A stretch of DNA of 64,000 nucleotides from Telmatactis stephensoni (lineage: Eukaryota; Cnidaria; Anthozoa; Actiniaria; Isophelliidae), in NCBI GenBank assembly GCA_029948255.1, contig JALIZF010001921.1, positions 620,001 through 684,000 on the forward strand, in the 5' to 3' direction. A program made the position numbers and the translations under genes. A model generated the notes under the pieces. That model ran no database searches and was not told the DNA's origin. It saw nothing but the letters and a program-made list of their open reading frames with translations. Position 1 is the first letter of the stretch. Every line of letters begins with the position of its first letter. This document shows positions 56,035 to 64,000 of the stretch, piece after piece.

Positions 56035-59000
56035 TTACACGGGTCTTATCTTCATTTCAGCTCTCTTAGCAGAATAGTAATTTCCTTTCCAGTGGTACCA
56101 GTTCACACCGTCAGAGCTGGACTTGTGCTTACCGTGGTGGTACTGACCATTGAGATTGGAGTGATGACAGTTTTTATACCACCAGGCACCCTTGAACTGC
56201 ACAGCACAATTACCGCCATCCTTGTCATTGTCACGATCTTTGGTAGTGAATGCCATACCACGATGGTAGGACAGCGAATCACCTGCAGTACCTGACAAAC
56301 AACATCTATGGGTTATATCCTTTAATATGGTAAGACAGGTCGTATCTTTCTGTCGCATCTTTCAGCATCATAATCTTTGCTGACTTTAAAGAAAAGAGAA
56401 TCCTCGAACATCAAATTGCATAGAAATAAACAATGTTTTACGAAATAAGCAGTATTAATAGAGATATATCGCCGGGCATTTTGAGAGAAAATGCATGCTC
56501 ATAATTCAGAAAATCAAGATGAATTTTGGCATATTACATTTAAGCCTGTAAAACTAGCTTAAACAAATTATTATTCCTACAAAGTTCATTCATTTCTCTG
56601 ATAAAAGAGACAGTGCTATTCCTTTATTCATGAGTGACTGCGTTTTGCCTATTAATTTACTTTATTTCGAATGTATTTTAAATTTGATGTATGATGTTGT
56701 CAATGAGAATGTGCCACAAAAAATTAGTAATTTATTTTCTTTTGTTCATTGAAAACACTCCTTATGATACAAGATCATCAGTCAAAAATAAACTCAGTTA
56801 TAGTAAATATTCTAGAAATAATCTACAGAAAAACTCCTTTTCGCGTTTAGGCGTCCGATTGTGGAATCAAATGCCAGACTCTATCGTAAGTTTGAATAAA
56901 TTTGTTTTTAAAAAAGAAATTAAAAACAGCTTCTTATAAGTTTTGATAAACTGGGATATGATATTGAAATCACTGATCTTTTTCATTGATATGTATTTTT
57001 CAACCTATCTGGCTCTGTTCTCTATATCTGTTTATTCATATCTTCCGTTTGCCTCAAATATTGGAGGAGGCAGCATGGCCGAGTGGTCAGAGCGTTGGTC
57101 TCGCAATCTGGCGGTCCCAGGTTCGATTCCCACTCTGGCCACTAGCTAAGACTGAATTTATTCCGATTTCGATTAGTTCAAATTCAGTTTCTCGGCCATG
57201 CTTGTAATATAGCCAACTGGTTTGCTCCCTTGCCAGTTGGGATTCTTAATCCATTTATGTTTGGTTATACTTCATTTCATTTCAACCGCATTTGATTATA
57301 TACATATAGATATTTGCAGTATATAAATCTTAAAATGTATTTATTATTTTTTATTTATATTCTTCTTTTCCTTTAGTACTTATTAATATGTTATCTATAG
57401 CCACTTAAATATAATGACATTATATTGTATATACAATAACCTATTTATATCTAACACACGCCCACCTAGATTAGTAAACTATTTGCGGATGTTGGTCAAA
57501 AATTGTAATACAATCTTTTACTGAAAGTAAAATTGTATTGTATTGTACTGTAATTGAGCAAGTGTAGAAGTGTTGAAGATTATCAACAAGTTTTGTCAAG
57601 TCACTCTAGTCCTAAGATGTCGGATGCTGAATTTAGAACTCAAAATTGTGTAATTTAACACTGTTGGCAGAACCTGTTATGGGTTCCCTATGGACCTCGC
57701 CTTCACGTTTAATTCGCCATGTTCTTGTTGTAGTTTACACGAGGAGTCATATAAGTCTTGTTATTTATGTCGGTTTTCTTAAGAAACCTTGCTTAAGGTA
57801 CGGTAATGCGAGCAACAAAATCACTCAACTTGTCTCGCAACATTGCTGCGAAACAAGTTGAAGAGTGATGCTGCGCGTTTTTCCACCCGAGAACAAACTT
57901 GTCTCGCAACAAAATTATTTATTGCAGGTTGAGAAATTTTGTTGCAGAAAGTAGAAGGTCGTCCTAGTTCTTGCAACAAAATTTTAAAGTGTTGCTCGTA
58001 TTACCACCTCGACTCAACTCGTGTTGCAGCAAATGATTTTAGGGGCCAATGAGAATACAGGATTCTCTCAACCTGTAACAAATAATTTTGTTGCGAGACA
58101 AGTTTGTTCTCGGGTGGAAAAGCGCGCAGCATCGCTCTTCAACTCGTTTCGCAGCAATGTTGCGAGACAAGTTGAGTGATTTTGTTGCTCGTATTACCGC
58201 ACCTTTAGTTATAATACTGTCAACCAAATAAATAAGTGCGTGCCACCTTAAGGTGCGGTAATACGAGAAGCAAAATCGTGCAACTTGTCGGGCAACATTG
58301 TTGCGTTGCAAGTTGTAGAGCGATGTTGCTGGTATTACCACCCCGCGCGCAACTTGTCATGCAACAAAAATCGATGTTGCAGATTGCGGCTACTTGTTGC
58401 AAAAAGTAGAAAGTGGTTCTACCTTGTGCAACAAATTTTCACAACCTGCAACATTGATTTTTGTTGCGTGACAAGATGCGCGCGGGGCGGTAATACCAGA
58501 AACATCGCTCTACAACGTGCAACGCAACAATGTTGCGCGACAAGTTGTACGATTTTGTTGCTCGTATTACCGCACCTTTGTAAACAACGAAAATAATTGA
58601 AATACTCGTTTTCGTTTCAAAACAAAACCAAAGCAAAAATATACATAGTACTTAGAAATGGTAAAGATACATATCAATTGAATGGATAAGTGATAATTCC
58701 ACGTTAAAAAACACAAACAACAACCTGCACTACAGAAAAACTCTGAGCCCCATGCATCAAACTGTTAACGATTTGCACCTAAATGATTACGTTATCTCTA
58801 AACTAATTAAGACTATAACTCTGTACATGCAGGTTTTTAATTTTTGAATAATTGGTGTCACGATAACGTCGTGCAAAGCTCTACCTGAGTAGGTGCCAAG
58901 ACTTAGTGCGTAATTGCTGCGCTCACTTGACACAGCAAAGTAGTCGTACTCAGCATACACGGTGCTCTTGCCCTCCCAGTCTTCCAGCTCTACACGAAGA

Positions 59001-59516
59001 CGGTTGTGAGATTGGTTGGTCATCCTGTGGATCTTGTCGAGTCCAAGCCAGAACTCTCCAAAGAACTCACCAAAGCCGTACTTGTAGTCGTTCCATCCTC
59101 GGCTAAAGTTGACCGAGCCGTCTTGTCTTTTCTGGAAAACTGTCCATCCCCCTCCCGTGGTGTTTTGGTCACAGTAAGCCTGGAAATAAGTCGACATGAA
59201 CCGCTGAGAGACTTGGCCTATACACACATGACTGTATCCATGCATCCATGCATCCATCTATCAATTCTTACATATTACTTAAGTTGTTTAATCAATATAC
59301 TTTTGTTACCTTGAATGCACCTTTGCCATCAGGGTCTATGGTGTCCACCCCAGATTGTTTACCACCATATTTAAGCACTTCAGCACAGTTCTTGTTCTTT
59401 GAGACTAGAAGATCGTTCATATGAGTAAGTGAGGGGGGATCGTTGAGGGACATGCGTATTGGGTATTCACCCAGAGTCAAAGAAACTGACTTCAAAGGCA
59501 TATTAAATAACACCAA
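56035..59516 (-). CDS. Fibrinogen-related domain protein (ficolin/tenascin-like), three 3' exons
   Basis: Minus-strand gene covering most of a fibrinogen C-terminal domain. Upstream exon: open from at most 59516 to a donor after 59310, with start uncertain; it contains [14 protein letters not shown]. Middle exon 59179-58885 contains [31 protein letters not shown] and [10 protein letters not shown]. Last exon 56291-56035 contains the calcium-site segment [12 protein letters not shown], then [17 protein letters not shown] and a stop. Phases match (0 between the first two, 1 between the last two). Such domains bind acetylated sugars or other ligands in innate recognition and adhesion, normally outside the cell. 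The signal peptide and any N-terminal region were not found, so the gene is 5'-incomplete in this annotation. The last intron (2.6 kb) is filled with transposons, but the reading frame is intact. Confidence 0.85.
56640..57560 (+). mobile_element. 5'-truncated LINE: reverse transcriptase C-terminal tail and 3' UTR
   Basis: The frame to 56939 encodes [13 protein letters not shown], then [17 protein letters not shown] and a terminal [10 protein letters not shown]. This is the recognisable tail of non-LTR reverse transcriptases of the CR1/L2/Rex type. The 3' UTR ends in an ATTGT repeat near 57530-57560. It lies antisense in the last intron of the fibrinogen-related gene. Confidence 0.75.
57066..57300 (+). 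mobile_element. tRNA-derived SINE, family B, inserted in a LINE 3' end
   Basis: The tRNA-like head has an A box (GGCCGAGTGGTCAGAGCG) and a perfect B box (GGTTCGATTCC). The body contains GCCAACTGGTTTGC and GCCAGTTGGGATTCTTAA. The acceptor stem does not pair, so it is a SINE head and not a functional tRNA. It lies in the last intron of the fibrinogen-related gene. Confidence 0.7.
57794..58206. mobile_element. Foldback element, GGTACGGTAATGCGAG family (1)
   Basis: The left arm (AAGGTACGGTAATGCGAGCA, then TCAACTTGTCTCGCAACATT) is mirrored by the right arm ending CTCGTATTACCGCACCTT. The arms are over 100 bp long with many TTGCAAC motifs. It lies in the last intron of the fibrinogen-related gene. 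Confidence 0.8.
58250..58578. mobile_element. Foldback element, GGTGCGGTAATACGAG family (2)
   Basis: Starts AAGGTGCGGTAATACGAG and ends CTCGTATTACCGCACCTT. Most of its length folds on itself. It lies only 44 bp from the previous family member. Its left half closely matches 2575-2745. Confidence 0.8.
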
Positions 59517-61325
59517 TTAAAGCTAAACTAGATCACTAGTGATGTGAAAAATAATGAGATTCAAATCATTAATAACAGAGTTTCATTGGGTATCTAGATT
59601 CATTAGTGATGTTCCTTTAGAATTTCAATAATGGATATCCAGATTCATCCATCTGACTGACGAAACACTCGCACTTGTTTGATATATTACTTAGCGGCTC
59701 ACCGTTATTTGAACATCAGACTTAGAAATATTCTCCACAGCTCCAAAATTATGTACTATAAAGTAATCAAGTGAAATCGAGCAACCTTCATTTTTCGATA
59801 GAAACAAAGAAAATTGCCAAAAACTGTAAATACCTTGATATTGTGCAGTATGAATTTTGCCTAATATTCAGCTGCAAACAAAATGCTGAAAATTGTGCAT
59901 AATCAAACTGAACTTGAAAGCCTTTATATGAATAGCAAACAGATTGCATCTTAAAGAGGAAATATATTAAAACTATCGTGCTAAGAAGCTTTGGAATCAA
60001 TCACTTACTAGCTAGGTGTGCACAGCATTTTGAATTTCGACATTTTCAATTAAGCCTAATTATCAGTCAAAATACCCCCAAATAGTTTGAATTAAAATAA
60101 AATAAAAAACCCTCGTGGATCGATTCTTTTCCGGTTTTCGTATTTGTCAGATGATAGGCTTCATCTACTAAGATAGAATAATCAGGTAGAGCGAGTTGGA
60201 GCCAATTTCCCAGATTTCTCCATAAGGCTGACGCTTTTTCAATTATTTATACACAATCCCTCTCACAATCGTATTTATTTAGTGCACATGGAGAATACTA
60301 GTAGTAAAATGGATGTTAATCTATAAGATCTAGCTCTGGTTTGCACAAAGGTTGTATAACGCTTTCGTTGGATAAATCCTTATGCAGTGAATTCATGAAT
60401 GTCATTCTTTTATCCAGTGGATAAGGATTTATTCAACGGACAGCACTATCCACCCTTCCTGCGACGGGAACCTATGTTTTCGTTTAAAATTGTGGGATTT
60501 TGCTCTTTGAGATAACACAGAAACAAGCATCTTGGGCTATATTTTCTATTGTTTGTTATCCCAAACTCAAAGACAAAAAAACAAAACAAAACAAAAAAAA
60601 AAAAGGCAAATTTTAAGAGAAATCAAAAACTCGTGCTAGCCAATGGCCTTATTTACTGGAACAGCTTTTGTATAAACAGACCGCGCAATGACGTGATGTC
60701 TGTAAAACAACACACCCAATAATAGGCCGTACTGACACTAGTCGGACATCCAGGCACGATCGAAGCGAGGACGACCCCCCCCCCCCCCCCCCAACCCTGC
60801 ACTACATACAATCAAAGCTAATCGTGAAAATATCTCAACCTGAACACAAAAATACTCGTTCCCATGCACAACCGCACGACCAACTCATTGTAGTCATTTG
60901 ATCCGTGAGAGCCAGAGAAGTCGAACGTATGCAAATGTTAACAGGATGTGATGTCCCATGAAGATATTAACTGACATTGTGCGTTGCTTGTAAGTTTTTC
61001 AAGCTACAAAACTCACAATGTTGGATCTCATTTTGTAGAGGCTGCAATCGTTTATGACACGTTTTTCCATAAGTACTAAAGTATTTCCTAAGATCATCGA
61101 TTTGCCCCGCCGAGACAATGAATGAACACAGTAAAACCAACGTGTTGTTCGTTTTTCAAAAGCCGAGATGCACCAAGTAAAAAAGAAAACTATTCAACTT
61201 CATGAAGTACAGGATGGCTGTCAACACGAAAGTTGAAACTACTTTGGCAACCACACACACTCCTATTGATCAAAGTATATGTTTGGGCCCATATTTAAAT
61301 CTTCTTTCATCTATCTACTTACATT
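59517..61325. other. Region upstream of the visible fibrinogen-related exons
   Basis: It should contain the 5' exons of the minus-strand fibrinogen-related gene, but none could be fixed. Repeats seen are an inverted GGATAAATCC/GGATTTATTC element at about 60370-60440, an A-rich run at 60570-60605 and a poly-C run at 60777-60792. Confidence 0.5.
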
Positions 61326-61450
61326 CTAGGTACTTGACTTGAAGTTTACATGATTTTCTAGGTACTTGACTTGAACAATTCTTAACTAGGTACTTGACTT
61401 GAACTTTCTTAACTAGGTACTTGACTTGAACTTTCTTAACTAGGTGCTAC
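61326..61450 (-). repeat. Short tandem repeat downstream of the BEL/Pao frame
   Basis: Four copies of CTAGGTACTTGACTTGAA begin at 61326, 61358, 61386 and 61413, spaced 27-32 bp apart. A decayed fifth copy follows. On the element's own strand they lie about 75-200 bases after the polyprotein stop, where the 3' untranslated region or LTR should be. Confidence 0.75.
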
Positions 61451-61514
61451 TTGGTCGAATACTAGGTGCTTGTGCTTATTAAATTTAAAAATTAAAATAT
61501 ATACAGATATACAT

Positions 61515-61539
61515 CCCAAGAGACTCAAAGTCTCTTGGG
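61515..61539. repeat. Perfect hairpin spanning the BEL/Pao stop codon
   Basis: The arms CCCAAGAGACT (61515-61525) and AGTCTCTTGGG (61529-61539) are perfect complements around a 3-base loop. The minus-strand stop codon (61527-61525) lies in the loop and the base of the stem. Confidence 0.75.
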
Positions 61540-63999
61540 AGCTTTGACATGCCTTCCTGATTTGGTTATTATTTGGGACTGTACATCCTCCCCTACCAAT
61601 GGCGGAATGCCATTTTTGGATTTTCTGGGTTTGGAGGATTTAACCTTGATAGTTGATTGTTGTATAGGCTTGTGAACTTGTGAGTTGATAGGACATTCAG
61701 CTGTGAATTGGGAAGTCTGAACATCTTGGTGTTCTTCTAACAGATGTAACTTTTGTACTGGTCTGTTGATAACTTGTCCATTTCTTGTCATTACTTTCAC
61801 TGTACGAATCAGGCCATCTGATCCTGGAAATGCTTGAAGGATCTTCCCTAACTTCCATTGTTTTCTTGGAATGTTATCATCAGTAATAAGAACAACATCA
61901 TTTTCCTTGAGTGGTTTGGTTTGGTTTGTCCATTTTTGTCGCAAGGTAAGACGTGGCAGATACTCTTTAGTCCAACGATTCCAAAAATGGTTTTGGAGTG
62001 TTTGTTGATAGCGATATCTGTCAGATAATGACACTTGTGAATTGGTTAAAGGACTTTCTGGCACTGTTTTTAAATCTCTGCCAATGACGAGAAGTGCTGG
62101 GGTGATTACTTGACCATCTCTTATATCACTACCAACGTATGTTAAAGGTCGAGAATTAATAGTAGCTTCGATGTCTGTCAATACTGTATTCATCTCTGAG
62201 TAGGTTAACAAAGCCTTTCCTAATACTCTTCTCAGTGGTTCTTTAATTTGGCGACATACCCGCTCCCAATGACCTCCACGATGACTTGCTCTCTCAGTGA
62301 TGAACTTCCAAGTTACTCGATCATTGGCTAATTTACTTTCGACTTCTTTGGGATCAATCTTAGTCAGTTTCACCTTTTCTTTTGATGCCTTGAAAACCTT
62401 AGCTGCTTTGTGGAAGGTAGTTTGATTGTCAGAACGAATAATTCTTGGCATTCCACGTCGATTTACCATTCGTCTGTAAGCTTGCAAAAATTCTTCTGTA
62501 GTCATGTTATTTGTTAACTCCAAATGTACAGCTCTTGTATCTTCACAGACAAAAATACATATGTAAGCTTTCGTCAAACTTGATTGCCCTTGAACTTTGA
62601 GATATAGTGGGCCAGTGAAATCCAATCCAACATTAGTGAAGGGTGGGGCCACTTGCACTCTCTCCAACGGAAGAGGTGCCATCTTTTGTTGTACTGATTT
62701 AGTTTTCCAGTGCTTGCAAATCAGGCATTTCAACAACACTCTCTTTACTTCTCTTCGTCCTTGGATCAGCCAAAATCGTTGACGTAAAATTGCAAGTGTG
62801 GTTTCTGGTCCTGCATGGCTGGCTTTTACATGTATATGTAGGATTAACTTCTCTATTACTGGATCCTTATGAGGAATTATCACTTGATGCTTAGCTTCTT
62901 CAGGAATTTGAGCAAATTGCAATCGACCACCAACTACTAGTAAATTCTTCTCTTTGTCATGTTGTGGATCTAAATTGACCAATCTGCTACTTTGAGATAC
63001 TTCTTTGCCTTGTTCCATTTCTTCTATTTCCTTTGTGAAGGTGGTCTGCTGGACACATCTTAGTAAGGTAAATTCTGCTTCTTTGATTTCTTCAGCTGAT
63101 AGATATCCTAATCCAGTTGATTTCTTGTACAAACGATGCCACTTTAATAACCAGGCTACTATTCTCATCAACCTTTGCCAGGTTTCATAACGACTTTGAA
63201 GCTCATAAATATATGCATCACTCTGGTGTGCAGTAGTACCTGTCATTGCAACGGCAATTTTCTTTCCTTCTGAAAGAAACACCTCCCTTTGAGAGGTTTC
63301 CAAATCAACTTGCTTTGAGAAATCAATCTTCTTCTCTGGCCATCCATCTGGAGGATCTTTGAGCCACTGTGGGCCATACCACCAAGTACTATTATCTGCA
63401 ATACTTGTCAATGTTTCACCACGTGTAAGTAAATCAGCAGGATTTTGTTGACCGGGACAAAATCGCCATTGTTCAGGTGGTACGTTCTCTTGGATTGCTT
63501 GAACACGATTTGCTACAAAGGTTTTTAGCTTATGAGTTGGTTGATGTATCCATGCTAAGGAAACCATGCTATCGGTCCAACAAATTGGTTCTGTGATATT
63601 GAAAGGAATGGATTCCAAGACAAAATTGATTAACTTGGAAAGAATGTAGGCAGCTAACAATTCTAACCTTGGTAGTGAGATACGTTTTGTTGGTGCAACC
63701 TTTGACTTTGCCATCATCAAAAGTGTCTTCACATTACCATCAATGTCTGAAAATCTGAGGTATGTCACAGCACCATAGGCACTTGTACTTGCATCACAAA
63801 AACCATGCAATTGGGTATCCACGATCTGGTTCAGTTCTCCAAAACTTCTAGGTATCTTAATGTCCTTTAAGGCCATTAATTCTTTCTTCCATTGTAACCA
63901 CTTCTCAGTAATATCTTCATCTAAGAATTCATCCCACTTGATGCCTTTTAACCATAGTTCTTGAAATAGGATTTTGGCTCTGATAGTATAAGGACTCAG
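61525..63999 (-). CDS. BEL/Pao LTR-retrotransposon polyprotein, RNase H-integrase part (truncated by window edge)
   Basis: Uninterrupted minus-strand frame of about 825 codons, open to the window edge; the reverse transcriptase should lie beyond position 64000. Numbering from the ATG at 63876: an RNase H-like region with Asp28 (FCDAS), Glu72 (LPRLELLAA), Asp102 (CWTDSM) and Asp148 (NPADLLTRG); an integrase zinc-binding H2C2 module (His349, His354, Cys384, Cys387); an integrase core with Asp419 (VGLDFTGP), Asp483 (IIRSDNQTTF) and Glu538 (HRGGHWE); and a C-terminal BEL-type domain at about 620-715. The order RNase H then integrase and the GGHWE motif are typical of BEL/Pao. No stop or frameshift is seen, so the copy may be young. 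The internal ATG is probably not the true start, because the frame continues upstream. Confidence 0.93.
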   Translation of the reverse strand: MSPYTIRAKILFQELWLKGIKWDEFLDEDITEKWLQWKKELMALKDIKIPRSFGELNQIVDTQLHGFCDASTSAYGAVTYLRFSDIDGNVKTLLMMAKSKVAPTKRISLPRLELLAAYILSKLINFVLESIPFNITEPICWTDSMVSLAWIHQPTHKLKTFVANRVQAIQENVPPEQWRFCPGQQNPADLLTRGETLTSIADNSTWWYGPQWLKDPPDGWPEKKIDFSKQVDLETSQREVFLSEGKKIAVAMTGTTAHQSDAYIYELQSRYETWQRLMRIVAWLLKWHRLYKKSTGLGYLSAEEIKEAEFTLLRCVQQTTFTKEIEEMEQGKEVSQSSRLVNLDPQHDKEKNLLVVGGRLQFAQIPEEAKHQVIIPHKDPVIEKLILHIHVKASHAGPETTLAILRQRFWLIQGRREVKRVLLKCLICKHWKTKSVQQKMAPLPLERVQVAPPFTNVGLDFTGPLYLKVQGQSSLTKAYICIFVCEDTRAVHLELTNNMTTEEFLQAYRRMVNRRGMPRIIRSDNQTTFHKAAKVFKASKEKVKLTKIDPKEVESKLANDRVTWKFITERASHRGGHWERVCRQIKEPLRRVLGKALLTYSEMNTVLTDIEATINSRPLTYVGSDIRDGQVITPALLVIGRDLKTVPESPLTNSQVSLSDRYRYQQTLQNHFWNRWTKEYLPRLTLRQKWTNQTKPLKENDVVLITDDNIPRKQWKLGKILQAFPGSDGLIRTVKVMTRNGQVINRPVQKLHLLEEHQDVQTSQFTAECPINSQVHKPIQQSTIKVKSSKPRKSKNGIPPLVGEDVQSQIITKSGRHVKAPKRL

Positions 64000-64000
64000 G

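Noticed and set aside
57066..57143. Possible functional tRNA gene (good A and B boxes)
   Set aside because: The acceptor stem does not pair, the anticodon arm is poor, and typical SINE body sequence follows.
59788..60000. Candidate signal-peptide exon for the fibrinogen-related gene on the minus strand
   Set aside because: The frame starts with TTG, and the internal ATG leaves no clear signal peptide. A donor-like GGTATTT is present but the link to the next exon could not be shown.
61525..64000. Ty3/Gypsy or retroviral pol as alternative identity
   Set aside because: RNase H directly followed by integrase with a GGHWE motif and the BEL-type C-terminal domain fits BEL/Pao better.

Overview
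The window is nuclear DNA of an animal. It has short exons split by GT-AG introns, low coding density, many microsatellites, and a dense layer of short inverted-repeat transposons, SINEs and LINE remnants. A serine protease fused to ShK-type domains, a calumenin, a fibrinogen-related lectin and a BEL/Pao retrotransposon together suggest a cnidarian, most likely an anthozoan such as a stony coral. The taxon is inferred; nothing in the sequence proves it.

Layout. (1) 1-34763: two tandem, same-strand paralogues of a 12-TM major-facilitator transporter related to SLC18B1 (vesicular polyamine/monoamine type). Copy 1 lacks its N-terminus because the window starts inside its first exon. Copy 2 is complete at 493 aa. 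All 16 exons match in boundary and phase, and 14 of the 15 exons that can be compared in full have the same length; the last differs by 3 bp. Intron 4 of copy 2 is inflated by a 2.06-kb unit repeated about 4.1 times and enclosed by a pair of inverted repeats (14417-23350). This is the most unusual structure in the window. (2) 34764-37811: intergenic, with simple repeats and foldback elements. (3) 37812-44421: secreted chymotrypsin-fold protease with a proline-rich hinge and two six-cysteine ShK domains (406 aa). Every intron is phase 1. (4) 45214-48974: two-exon calumenin/reticulocalbin with six EF-hands and a KEEL C-terminus. (5) 48975-56034: repeats, a dead LINE 3' end and unassigned AT-rich DNA. 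(6) 56035-59516, minus strand: three exons of a fibrinogen-related domain, with a 2.6-kb intron filled by a LINE, a SINE and two foldback elements. (7) 61525-64000, minus strand: the RNase H and integrase part of a BEL/Pao polyprotein, open to the window edge.

The genes do not form a pathway. The protease and the fibrinogen-like protein look extracellular, calumenin looks like an ER calcium-binding protein, and the transporters are membrane proteins, probably vesicular. Exons were placed by hand from splice signals, reading frame and paralogue comparison; no alignment or database search was run.
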